Shown piece after piece: positions 10,853 through 21,408 of a stretch of 64,000 bases of DNA. The stretch's first letter is position 1, and each line of letters starts with the position of its first letter. The stretch lies in the NCBI GenBank assembly GCA_002786025.1, contig NHNW01000051.1:248001-312000 (forward strand). The letters run 5' to 3'. Below the pieces are notes generated by a model that saw only the letters and a program-made list of their open reading frames with translations, was not told the DNA's origin and ran no database searches. The stretch comes from Zasmidium citrigriseum. Lineage: Eukaryota; Ascomycota; Dothideomycetes; Mycosphaerellales; Mycosphaerellaceae. The translations under genes and the position numbers were made by a program.

Positions 10853-11606
10853 TTTGAGGTGCGTCGATGGTGGTGCTGTTCTGGATCCTGTCGTGGCCTC
10901 CTCCGCTTGATATGATCTCAACGCCCTCGCCTTCAGACTCCAGGCCACAATTCAACTGCCTTCAGCTCACAACCAACTCCAATCCTCCTGCCTCCAGATA
11001 GGTCGGAGTTCGGCAGTTCGGGATCTCGGGAGCGGCCGTCAACGCGGGACAGGGGTCGACTTCACGCGAACGCCATGACATCACCCGCGGCGGCAGGAAC
11101 GTTTCGAATGGACAGACGCGCCTGCATCAACGACGAAACAAACCGCCAGGCACGCAAGCGAGCATGCGCCTGCCTGCAGCGACGGTAGGTCTGCAGCTTC
11201 ACGATGGCGCCAAGCTGCTTCTCTCCATCTTCATCGCCTGCAAAACAAGTTCTGTTCCCTGCTTCACCCTCCACGACAACATATTGCATACTACGACATC
11301 AGAATACATAACAGCCGGCCTGTTCTTCACCTATTCCTTACAGCGACCCCCAAGATAAACCGCCATTCTGGCGCCCATCCCAGACAACAAGTCCGCCACT
11401 CACGCCAGTGTCCGGACCAGAGCCAGCAGTCGACTCCAGGCCGATAAGGCCAAAGCCAAGGCCAAAGCCGCCAAAGCGAGGCAGATTGCTCATCTGAAGA
11501 AAGAGGCCCTTATCGCTGCTCTACGAGCCCGCAAGGCCAAGCTCGCAGCAAAGAAAGCTCACGCAAAGGAGACTGTCGTCAAGAAAGTGTAGCTGGCCCA
11601 GGCTGC
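10853..11606. other. Intergenic region between aminopeptidase and thaumatin genes
   Basis: This 754-bp stretch is the promoter side of both the aminopeptidase (leftward) and the thaumatin-like gene (rightward). It also contains a possible small spliced gene, listed separately at 11075-11592. Confidence 0.4.
11075..11592 (+). CDS. Possible small spliced gene, Lys/Ala- or Pro-rich
   Basis: Two readings are possible. In the first, an ATG at 11075 opens 36 codons up to a GTAGGT donor at 11185; a TTACAG acceptor ending at 11342 then joins in frame to a Pro/Lys/Arg-rich end containing DPQDKPPFWRPS, stopping near 11493. In the second, the frame ending with the TAG at 11590-11592 gives a basic helical tail (ADKAKAKAKAAKARQ near its start, KETVVKKV at its end), but it has no ATG and needs an unidentified upstream exon. 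The two frames overlap, so at most one is likely real. No family is recognised. RNA evidence would be needed to choose. Confidence 0.25.
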
Positions 11607-12832
11607 ATGAGACGACGCAAACCAGCAATGAGACATCCCCTAGTCTCCCCACCGAATGCCCTTTTGCTCGCAACATGCTTCGCTACTCTCGCATCCTCCG
11701 AGCACCACATGAAGCGGAAGATCCTCCCTCGACAAGGCGGTAGTACTGGAACGCTGGAAATGTTCATTGTCAATCAGTGTCCGGACACTATCTGGCCAGG
11801 TCTCGTCACTCAAGGAGGCAGCACCGGTCCTAATGCTACCGGGTTCCGACTTGATCCAGGGAACAACAGGACCGTCCACGTCGGCTCAGACTGGCAAGGT
11901 CGAATATGGGGACGCACGAACTGCACCTTTCCTCAGGGCAATGGGCAAAATGGCGCCTGCTTGACAGGTGAATGCGGTGCACTCGACTGCAGACAAGCGG
12001 GCAATCCTCCAGCTACCCTCGCAGAATTCACCATGGATGGAGGCCAGGACCAAAGCTTCTACGACATCAGCTTGGTGGATGGCTACAACCTGCCAATGGC
12101 AATCGTACTGCTGCCAAATGGCGTAAAAGCGTTGGAAACAATGGACCCCAGCGGCACAAACCCTTCATGCGTGGGCAGCATTGGAGACTTTGCTGGCCCC
12201 AACTTCAATCCCTACAACAACAATCAGCAGTTTCTCGGCACCAATTCTTCTGCACCTATCGACTTCGACACTAAGGTCACCGCAGATACCATCTCCAAAT
12301 GGTGCCCATGGGATTGCCAGGTTGATCCGCCTAAATCTAAGGGAAACGGCGTGTACCCTTATCCTGATGGCAACGTTCCCAGGCCTGCCTTCAATCCGTG
12401 CAACTCCGCCTGTCAACAATACCACAGCGATCAATATTGCTGCACCGGAGCGAACGAGCCTCGTGGGAGCTGTCACCCGAATTACTACTCCAAAGCCGCC
12501 AAAGCTGTTTGCCCTGATGCTTATTCTTTTCCGCAAGACGACCAGTCCAGCACTTTCATCGTTCCAAAGGGCGCCGAATACCAGGTCATCTTCTGTCCCG
12601 GTGGCAGGAGTACGAATATCATCGCATCCAACAAGAAGTGAGTCCAGTATCTCTGCGAGTTTTCATAGCATCCACTAACTTTAGCAGGGCGGCGGGAACT
12701 TCACCGAATGCTGCACCCGGCGCATGGTCTGTTTTCGCAACAGGAAAGTCATTGAGTGACGGCATCGCGTGGAAGGGGGCCTATGCTGGATTTTGGTTGT
12801 CGGTGATCTTGGTGTGGGAAAGTTTGGTCTAG
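11607..12832 (+). CDS. Thaumatin-like secreted protein, probably GPI-anchored
   Basis: Two exons, 11607-12637 and 12688-12832 (50-nt intron, GTGAGT donor, CACTAAC branch site, CAG or TAG acceptor), give 391 residues. An N-terminal signal peptide ends near residue 32 (hydrophobic LLLATCFATLA), followed by a Kex2-like KR and LPRQ. The thaumatin domain starts at GTLEMFIVNQCP and contains WQGRIWGRTNC, CGALDCRQAGNPPATLAEFT and a cysteine-rich lower part ending with CPDAYSFPQDDQSSTF. These match the usual order of the family, which includes glucan-binding and antifungal PR-5 proteins. The C terminus has a short hydrophobic tail (AGFWLSVILVWESLV) after a small-residue stretch, as in GPI-anchored wall proteins. 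A nearer ATG at 11628 is an alternative start and keeps the signal peptide. Confidence 0.88.
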
Positions 12833-13130
12833 GAGACCTCTTGTTCGCCCCTACGTCTGCGACTGGCTCGGAGGCTGTTTTACGCATTGATGACGATCTT
12901 TCGAGATACCCCTATTGCTCAGTAGCCACAGTTGACCTACGCCTGATGATGTTCTTGCAAATGAAGCGTTGAGAGAACGTTTCTCGTCTTAAGCTCGCTT
13001 AGAGCACATTCATCGTGGTTCATTGCTTTACATGAGAGCCTGCTGCATGCTGCCTCTGTCGTCCTTCCTCTCGCTCGACGCCTCGTAACGCCATGTCCAT
13101 GTCCATGTATCCAGCGGGTATCGAGGACCA

Positions 13131-13842
13131 CTAAAACTGGTCTACACATCGTCAGTACGTATCCAGAACTTCCACAGATATGATGACACTCACCCAAAGT
13201 CATACTCATGCTAACATCCGTATTCTCCACCATCTTCGTAAACTCCTCAAAACTAATCTTCCCATCATGATCCAGATCCGCCTCCATAATCGTCTTATCG
13301 ACAATCTGCTGCAATTGCTGATCCTTCAAATTCGACCCCACCATCATCTTCAACACGATGAATAACTCCCCATTCGAGATAAACCCGTCGCGATCGATGT
13401 CGTAGACTTTGAATGCGAAGCGCAGTTTCTCTTCTTTGTTGCCCTTTGAGGAGAAGGCGCTCAGCCCGGAGACGAATTCTTGGAAGTCGACGTCGCCGCC
13501 GCCGTCTTCGTCGAAGATTGCTATCATCCTCGTGGCGAGGGGGTTGGAGGAGACTTGGGGGAGGGAGAGGAATTCGTCGCGTTCGATTGTGCCGGAGTTG
13601 TCCTGTCGAAACATGAGTGCTGGACGAACAACTGGCCTAGGGGGATGAGCTCACTTTGTCAAGTTTCATGAACCGCTTGCGCAGCCTGTCGACTTCCTCG
13701 CGGTCGACTGTTGAGGATATGGTCAGCACGTGGTCCCTTCTAGAGAGCCTGATGTCACTCGGTGGCCAATGGTGAGGGGGGTGGACGTACAGTTGGAGCC
13801 GCTGACGATGCTGTCCAGCATCTGGGAGTTGGCGTTCCCCAT
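13131..13842 (-). CDS. CNB1: Calcineurin regulatory subunit B
   Basis: Four exons, 13842-13791, 13707-13655, 13602-13194 and 13141-13131, give 174 residues, the usual fungal length. The protein starts MGNANSQ, with Gly2 available for N-myristoylation. Four EF-hands follow, with loops starting [39 protein letters not shown] and [13 protein letters not shown]. It is the Ca2+-binding partner of the calcineurin phosphatase catalytic subunit in Ca2+/calmodulin signalling. The last exon is only 11 nt and restores the conserved ending SMTLDQF; without splicing the frame runs into unrelated residues. All junctions are GT-AG and in frame. The gene lies tail to tail with the thaumatin-like gene. Confidence 0.95.
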
Positions 13843-14299
13843 CTTGGTTGTTGTGTCTGGTGTCGAAGGAGTGTGGTGTCTCTTTGAGGGATCAGATCCA
13901 GTACCCCAGCTGAATCTCGAAGTTCGAATCCCTGCTCAAGGGAATTGTGGGGCCGCTCTGGAGGGCGCACGTGCCAAAGTCTGTTTGGCGAGCTTCAAGT
14001 CGTGAAGTCGTTGTTAGAGAAGACAATCACATGCAAAGATCAGATCGAGCTCGAGACCAAGGCCTAAGTGGACTTTGATTTCTGGAGTTTCACCGAACAC
14101 TTCAGCAGTACGTCGATTCGCGACACGCCTTACGACTTTCACACACAACCACGACTATCTCGACCGAGGCTCTCACGGCCATAGTGCACAGTGCAGGATT
14201 GCAGGGGGTACTCTACTTCGACGACGTCGATACTATCCACGAGCCTTCGACGAAGCGCAGCCCTCTTAACGACCGATATATCGAGACCTGCACTTGACA
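13843..14299. other. Divergent promoter region CNB1 / DUF1770 gene
   Basis: This 457-bp gap lies between two divergently transcribed genes. It has no sustained coding potential and most likely contains both promoters and 5' UTRs. Confidence 0.5.
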
Positions 14300-15041
14300 A
14301 TGACACCCGGCCTCGAAGACGCTGCCATCCAGGCCGCCGAGACCATCCAAACCGCCTCCATCAACAAAGCTCCCACCCGACGCGATCTTGCACCCTCGAC
14401 CGCCGCAGACACCAAAGAGCGCGTAGTCTTCGATCGCTCTGCAGATGTCGTATCCGAAGCAGACGATGTCGATGATGACGAGGTCCCACTTTCGATCCTC
14501 AAACCCCTACCGCAAGACCAACGACAGCGAATGCCACCGCATCTCCAACTCCCCGACCTTCGATTTGAGCAGAGCTATTTGAAGAGCATAAGCAGTACGA
14601 ATGATTGGAAGATGGTCACGTATATCACGATCAAGGATCAGGTTCGAGGAGATTATTGTCATGGGACGAAGGCTTGATGCTTATATTTGACAGGTGTTGA
14701 TGCCATTGGTCCAAGGAATGGCTTGGACTCTCATCGTGGCTGGATGTATGACAGAAATCTACAATGTGTCCCCTCACAATTGCTGACTCTGTGACAGGGA
14801 GACATTGGAACGGCGCTGCCAAGTTCTCTGGCCAGACCGTTGGCGCAAAGATTCGCAGGTGGTGTACGGCAGATTGAAGAACTTGAACATCGAAATGAGT
14901 ATGAGCTGATATCATTGAACAGGGTGGGGTGTCAACAATTGGGTGATCCCAAACCACTCCAAGTCGAGCCTCCGTGATCGCAAGTTCGCCGGTCAAGTGG
15001 GCGAATACTACTCAGCTCAGGCGAATGCTGGTTCAGACTGA
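14300..15041 (+). CDS. DUF1770 family protein
   Basis: Four exons, 14300-14641, 14694-14745, 14798-14863 and 14923-15041, give 192 residues. I recognise the ascomycete DUF1770 family by LPDLRFEQSYLKSI near 90-103 and by the segment after the first intron (VLMPLVQGMAWTLIVAGW), followed by RHWNG and a C-terminal GQVGEYYSAQA. The N-terminal half is acidic and disordered (DDVDDDEV). The middle hydrophobic segment may be a membrane-associated helix. The biochemical role of the family is unknown to me. The three introns (52, 52 and 59 nt) have GTTCGA, GTATGA and GTACGG donors with CAG acceptors. The start at 14300 is the first ATG in frame. Confidence 0.85.
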
Positions 15042-16415
15042 GGCTCAAGCGGCAACCATTATATTGACACAGCTCATCGAACGATGCCATTCAGTCATAG
15101 AGGGGCCTGAAGGCAGCCGGACGACTATACCCAACCATGAGCCATTTCCGATGAGACGCACCGTGGCTTCGTCTCAAGCTGCCAAAACACGACTCTCCGG
15201 ACAAATCCACCAGGTCACCAGTCGAACAGTCCAGAAGTATATCTTTCTCGATGGTCGCTAAACAATCACTGGTCGCTGCCAACCTTTCCCCGGCAAAACA
15301 AATCTGAGTCGTGCGAAGTCGCAATGGATGGATCGTATGACGACACAAAATGCGGCCTCAAGAAAAATCACTCTAGCCGAGGTGCTTCCCGAAACCTCTG
15401 CGCAGCGACATCATGGCCATCTGAAGAAGTCTTCGAGAACCAGCAACGAGACAGGTTTGCTATGGCTTCATGCCCAGAGACTATCTTGTGATAGCACGTG
15501 ATGGTATGAGAGGAATGATGATCCCAGACGCATTAACCGCCAACAACCCCCGAGCCCCCGCGAACAAGGTACAGCGTACTGCATAGATACATTGGGATGC
15601 ACGAGCGTTCACGAACTAGCACTTGTCCTTTCTGCACGACGGTCACACAACAGGTGGAGCAATGAGATTGATTGTTGATGGCGTGCTCGACCTAGCAGTG
15701 GTTCAGCATGATCTATTCGGCCGGCCCCGTCTATTGGCATCGTTATCTCGACTACACCTCTTGCTGGGGCTCTCATGACACCCTCTCTACTTGCACATGT
15801 GCCTCTGAGGTCAACGGGATGTTTTCGGCTCGCTTCCTTCTTTGTTGGCGATCCCTCACGCAGCTCACACCACGTTTCGCGCCAAGGCGTCCCTGACGTT
15901 CATTGCTCCGATTGCGCGGGGCCACAGTGGGGCGAGGTAGCATGTTCATTGGGGAGTTCCATGATCGAGTTTTCTCGCCTTGCCGTTCGAGCCATTTGGC
16001 GTCGTTTGGCCAGGAACCCGCTAGAGTCAGCCTGGACGAGACCCGGATCCACGACGCAACTCTTACGCATGTCACTGGTTGCGCGTTGCGTGGATGGCGT
16101 TCATGCCTGCGCAGATACTTCTCAACCTGTGGGCGCTGACCTGATAATAATAACATCCTCGGCGACTGCTCCGGCTTCTGCTCGTCCGTGCCGTATGAAA
16201 GAAGGTGCAAGCGCAGCCCCTTCATTGTTTTCTCAACCAACCTGACAGGAACGCATTCCTCTCACCATTGTTCGTTGGCTCTCAGCATTCCAACCACACA
16301 GCTTCACTTCACCCATTGTATTACTGCATTGGGCTTATTGATAACCTACCACCGCAACTTCGGCACGTGAAGTGCGCAGTCACTGATATCGTTACCCGAG
16401 CTGGCACTACCAACC
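15042..16415. other. Intergenic region, no gene seen
   Basis: This 1.4-kb stretch has only short overlapping frames on both strands (the longest pair around 15773-16245) with no domain or signal peptide. The last 150 bp before 16416 are probably the promoter and 5' UTR of the next gene. Confidence 0.45.
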
Positions 16416-17931
16416 ATGTCGAACAAGCCAGTGTTCGTAGCAACCCACCCGCGGGCATGCTCCACGGCGTTCGAGAGAGTCAGTCTCGTCACATATCAAA
16501 AGAAGATAATCACGCTGACGTCCACAGGTCTTCATGACTCGACGGAATTCCATCCAGACCATCCACGAGCCTTTCGGCGACGCCTACTACTATGGCCCCG
16601 AGCGCATGGGCAGCCGCTTCGAAACCGACGAGAAAGCCCGATCTGAGAGCGGGTTCAGCGAGTCCACCTTCAAGACTATTATGGACAGGATTGAGCGGGA
16701 AGCCGCTGAGGTACGGCTTCCAACGCCCAGCCCGGTCGCATGTGCCACCCCATTGGATTTCTCCCCTTGTGCTTCTGATCGCCCGCACGTTTTCCTTCAC
16801 TTTTGATTGTTGCTGTTTTGTTTTTGTTTCCATGGAAACTCTCTGTCACGAGCTCCACCATAAGCGCCAACCGCAGTCTCTGCAAACGAATCGGAGCGAC
16901 CTTCACGCACCACCTCCATCCCTCGCAACGGCCGACGATGGCAACACTGATTCATGTGGTCATTGAACCCAACATGATCAGGTCTGCTCACCAATAACCA
17001 GGGCAAGCGTGTCTTTATCAAAGATATCACGTACTACCTCCTCCCGCCCAACCACCAGGCCACGGCCATTGCTCCATCTCTTGCCAGGATCGAGCGCGGT
17101 GTCGGAACCAGCGGACTCCCTGTCATCGCTGGTGGCGATCCTTCGGAAGACACGAAGGACGCCAACAGCGACCACGACTCGGGCGTCGCGGTGGACAGCC
17201 CACCGAAGAGCCCGCCCTTCCCTTACGAAGGCTGCAAAGCCGAGCCCAACAACCCGACTGTTGTGCCAAGGGAAATCCTCGAGAAGTTCCACTTCACCTT
17301 CTTGATCCGCCATCCGCGCTCCGCGATTCCCAGCTACTACCGCTGCTGCATCCCACCGCTCGTCGAGCGCACCGGATTCGAAAACTTCATGCCCGAGGAG
17401 GCCGGATACGACGAACTGCGCCGTCTGTTCGACTACCTCAAGGACACCGGACTCGTCGGGCCGAAGATCTGCACCAAGACTCCCGACGTCGAGTTGAAGC
17501 CCGGTCAAGTCGAAATTTGTGTCCTCGATGCCGACGATATGCTGGACGATCCGGAAGGTTACCTTAGGAAGTACTGCGAGTCGATCGGACTGGACTTCGA
17601 CGAGGCCATGTTGAATTGGGATTCGGAGGAGTCGCATCAGTTTGCTCGCGAGCAGTTTGAGAAGTGGGATGGTTTCCATGATGATGCGATCAATTCGACG
17701 GATTTGAAGCCGCGGAAGCATGTAAGTGAAGACGTGACCTACCTTGTGTCAGTGACGATGGAAGTAGACTTACTGATTTTGTGATTGTAGAAGCACGTCA
17801 AGAGCGACGAGCAGCTTTACGCCGAATGGGTCGAGAAGTATGGCCAGGAAGCTGCCGACTTGATCAAGCGGACGGTCGATGAGAATGTGGCGGATTACGA
17901 GTACTTGAAGCAGTATGCTATCAAGCTCTGA
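16416..17931 (+). CDS. Sulfotransferase-like P-loop protein
   Basis: Four exons, 16416-16478, 16528-16710, 17002-17721 and 17791-17931, give 368 residues. The N terminus VFVATHPRACSTAFERVF (residues 6-23) is the P-loop-like phosphosulfate-binding segment of the fungal sulfotransferase-like family, members of which are often mis-annotated as branched-chain aminotransferase-like. FLIRHPRSAIPSYYR in the middle matches the second cofactor-binding element (conserved Arg and Ser). The end, DYEYLKQYAIKL, is typical of this fungal group. The third exon begins at 17002: the alternative acceptor at 16981 would break the frame, whereas AACCAG gives EGKRVFIKD, as in homologues. A Ser/Asp-rich insertion sits near 120-150. 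Substrate and activity are unknown. Confidence 0.82.
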
Positions 17932-18339
17932 TTGCCTACCACATCCAGAGCCGGAGCAGCAGCAGTAACGATGTTACGATCGTCTTGTTCTTCTTCTGAT
18001 GGATTTGCGGTCATGTTGGAGTTCTTTTCTTTTCTTCTGATCCGACAAGGCAACAACGACCGGCCACGACGACGGATGTTTGGCGGTGGAGGAAAGAGAC
18101 ATTCACTTCTCAGAAATAATAAGGAAGTAGCTTTCTCTTGAATGAATGATTGAAACGGCCCTTCTCCTCTTTATGAGCACGCGAGAGCACGCCATGTTTG
18201 AGTTCTGCGATGGTCCGACATTCCTGGTTACGGTTCGTCGCGAGTATTCACGATGTGCCTGAGGCTGAAACATCTTTGAACGTCACACTCTTACACCTTA
18301 CATACATGTACAGTGAACACTTCTTTCTCTCGCTCTTGT
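17932..18339. other. Convergent 3' region
   Basis: This gap lies between two genes that converge. It is T-rich in parts and contains no supported gene. Confidence 0.5.
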
Positions 18340-19298
18340 CTAAGCACAAGGTTCCTTGACACCCGTCTTGATCAACCACCAGTTTATCGGCATGCCGGTC
18401 CAGTGGCCCAGGAACATACCAATCTATCACAGACAAGTCAGCACCCCATCCCAACAACCGAAAGACAGAGAGGAGGAAGGAGAACGTACCTGCATCATCC
18501 ACCAATACGTCACCGTATTCATCCCCAACCTCCAATCGAAAATCGCTATCTGGAAAATCGCCATCCAGGCAAAAAGCCCGATTTCGAAGAACAGCAGCGA
18601 GAGAAAGTCGGCTTTTGCGGCGCGGAGGAGGCTTCTGGGTCCGTAGTCGCCGCTCATGGGCGCGATGGAGTAGTATTGGAAGAGGATTCCTATGGCTATT
18701 GCGAAGGCGAAGTCTGGTGCTTCAAGTTAGTGGCCTGTGGCTAGGCTTTGGGCAGGGCCATGAGGATGAACGTACCGACAAGATATGCGACCCAGAGCTC
18801 ACGACCGTTGATTGTAGCACCGGTGCCGTAGACGAGCCATTCGCCGATTATGTCGCCTAGGACGCAGCCGGCGCCGCAGTGGCAGACTGCGACGGTTATG
18901 GTTGCGAAGAGGGAGCGCTGGGAGGCGCCATGATCGTGATAGTGGCCATTCGCCTCCTCGTCCGGCTTCTCTGCAGGAGTATGGTGGGCACAGTGGGACT
19001 GGACTTTCTCTCCCTTCACGGGCTTCGCCGGACGGCCGTAGTTGAGGTAGGTCCACAGGGTGATGGGCCAGAGGTAGAGGGCGTTGATCACGTAGACGGG
19101 GATCCTGTTGATGGGTGTTAGGACACGATGTGAGAGTTGAAGGGGTGGAGGAACGTACATGACAGCCATCATGCTCTTCCATCCTCTGCGGAGGATGATA
19201 TCGATCAGAATGCCCAAGGCAGCGAGGGCACCGAGACCGATCGAGATGCTGGAGATGATGATGAGCGCGAGGGGCTCGTGGTAGTGTGAGTCGTTCAT
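18340..19298 (-). CDS. DUF4396 multi-pass membrane protein
   Basis: Four exons, 19298-19159, 19104-18776, 18713-18490 and 18423-18340, give 258 residues. The family mark is HCGAGCVLGDIIGEW near 133-147, with conserved His and Cys residues that look suited to metal or redox chemistry. About five hydrophobic segments are visible: near 9-32, 50-68, 125-150, 155-183 and 200-225. The last exon gives the conserved ending GHWTGMPINWWLIKTGVKE. A His-rich soluble loop (HCAHHTP, HYHDHG) separates segments two and three. Three introns with GTACGT donors all preserve frame. DUF4396 proteins are found in bacteria and fungi, sometimes near copper proteins; the fungal role is not established. Confidence 0.87.
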
Positions 19299-20264
19299 GT
19301 TGTCTTGTCACTTGGAATGATTGTTTGCTGGTTGACGAGGAGCAGGCAGCCAGGAGTCGACCGCCTCGAGTATGTTCTTCTGAACAAACGGCAAGCACTC
19401 TTCGAAGTCCATAGAAGACTCTTCGATGACACGCTCTCTACTACCTATTTGCCATCTATCAGCCACAGTCTACTATGTACCAGTCTGCTGCAGCCCGCAC
19501 AAAACGCTCAGTGGCGGTGATTGGCTGGGCACAAGTCCCGCAAGGGTACACGGGCGATGTCATTGTTCTTGCATCACAAGCGAGCTGTCGTGCGTTTTTG
19601 TAGTCGGTAACACTGTCTTCCATCATAAAATAGATTCTGTCGTGTTGAAGGTGTCAGGCGATCGAATGGTCTGAAGAAAGTGTGACGGATGGTTTGAGTT
19701 GAGCTAGCGTTTTGCCACATGAATGTGAAGATCTGAGGATTGTTTTCGACATGTGAGTCTTGTTATCTCACTGAGAATAATGCTGGGCCAAAGGCTATAT
19801 TTATGCCATGGTCAGTAGTGTATCATGCCACTTCAGTCAACATTATTTTCGATGTCTTCGTGATCATACCTTGCAGGCGTATGGCTCATCACGCCGGGCG
19901 TACTTGCACCAGATTCTCCCAGCCTCCCATTTTTGAAAGGCGATGGCGTCTCCTTCCATCCTCATCGTACTCTTCGAATGATCATCACAAGAAGCTGAAC
20001 TCAACCTTCTGCTGGGCATCTCAGCAGCCAAAACTTCCATCGAAAGAAGTCCGAGAATTGGAGAAAAGTTGGAGAAGGGGCAAGGAACGGCTATTGACCG
20101 GCTGCTTAGCAAAAGCTAGGCACTTTCGACGTCATTCCATCATGGATGGCTTCATGGGTTTGGAGAAACATTAGAACTGCATAAGTACCGTCTTCTTCCA
20201 TCTCACTTTCCCCAAATTACGTCGGTCGAACACATTGAAGTCAAAGCAAAGAAGAACGATCGCA
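19299..20264. other. Divergent intergenic region, no gene seen
   Basis: This 966-bp region lies between two divergent genes. Open frames at 19426-19674 and 19740-20174 show no family and poor codon use. It probably holds both promoters. Confidence 0.45.
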
Positions 20265-21076
20265 ATGGCAGCCAACACTCTTATTTTCGGCGGGTCAGGA
20301 AAAGTAGCCCGCCACATCACCCGGATGCTCGCTGCAGAAGGGCATAATGTCTACTCCATCATCGTAAGCCACATTGACATGCATTTTCTCTCAACGCGCT
20401 GTCTGACCACGATGATCAGCGGAAACCAGAACAAGAATCCGACATCAAATCCCTCGGCGGCAAACCCATAATCCAATCGATCGAAGACTCCTCCGTCGAC
20501 GACATGGTCGCCACAATGAAATCCACAAATCCCTCCACCATAATCTGGGCCGCGGGAGCAGGTGGTGGCAGCCCTGAACGCACCAAAGCCGTGGATAACG
20601 AAGGAGCCATCCGGAGTATGGACGCCACGGCCAAAGCAAACGTGACGAAGCGGTATATCATTATCTCTGCGATTGATGTGAGGGATAAAGAAAACAAGCC
20701 CGAACCCGAATGGTACAACGACTCCGACCGCGACCGCAGCGCAAAAGTCTGGGGCGCCATAGGACCGTACATGGTCGCCAAACTCGCCGCCGACCGCAGT
20801 CTCGTGACAGAAAACTCCCGGCGGGGGTTAGAATACACCATCGTTCGACCAGGCGGGCTCAGCCAGGAACCTGGGACAGAGAAGATATCCGCAGGAAAAG
20901 TTCATCTGGATAACATGATCCCGAGAGAGGATGTGGCGAGTGTGGTGATCGAATGCATGAAGAATGACGGGACGAAGGGGTTGGCGATTGATTGTGTGGG
21001 CGGCGAGACTCCGATCAAAGACGCCATTGCGGCGGTCGTGAAGGATCGCGTGGATGCTTTTGAGGGGAGGCATTAG
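20265..21076 (+). CDS. NmrA-like NAD(P)-binding Rossmann protein
   Basis: Two exons, 20265-20363 and 20420-21076 (56-nt intron), give 251 residues. The nucleotide-binding motif GGSGKVARH sits at residues 9-17 after a short beta strand (MAANTLIF), as in atypical short-chain dehydrogenases of the NmrA/NAD-epimerase type. IIWAAGAGG (about residues 76-84) and YTIVRPGGL match the later strands of the family. There is no classical YxxxK at the usual place; the Tyr and Lys in GPYMVAKLAAD probably serve this role. The length is usual for the group that includes yeast YMR090W. No targeting signal is seen. Substrate is unknown. Confidence 0.82.
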
Positions 21077-21408
21077 AAGCATAGCAGCCAGGCCATATGA
21101 ATGGCAAAAAGAAGGTCATTCTATAAAGTCCAAAAAGCTCTTGAGAAGCAGTCGAAAAGCTTCCTTCATCTCATCGACCCCTCATGCTCTATCCCCAAGA
21201 CCATTTCATTAAAAAGAAGAATCGTTTCAAATCACTCGCTAATCGATCATCATGTGCATCCAAAAGAAAAAGGACCCCCAAAAATTCCAAATCGCTAACC
21301 TCTCAACCCAAACGCCTCGCTGAAAATCAAAAAGACCCATCATTCCTGTCGCATACGAGAAGATAGCCCCCTCGAGTTCCTGTACCGGCTGTGGTACAGC
21401 GCAGGCCA
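21077..21408. other. Convergent 3' region
   Basis: This 332-bp gap lies between converging genes. It is A-rich with no supported gene and should hold both 3' UTRs. Confidence 0.5.

Noticed and set aside
13925..13950. GTTCGAATCC sequence resembling a tRNA T-loop / B box
   Set aside because: The flanking bases do not form a five-pair T-stem and no acceptor or anticodon arm can be found.
16982..17001. Acceptor ATCAG at 16981 for the third exon of the sulfotransferase-like gene
   Set aside because: Use of this site shifts the frame; the AACCAG acceptor at 17001 gives the conserved EGKRVFIKD join.
16978..17721. 247-codon open frame on the - strand opposite the sulfotransferase-like gene
   Set aside because: It mirrors the coding exon of that gene, whose motifs and splice sites are convincing.
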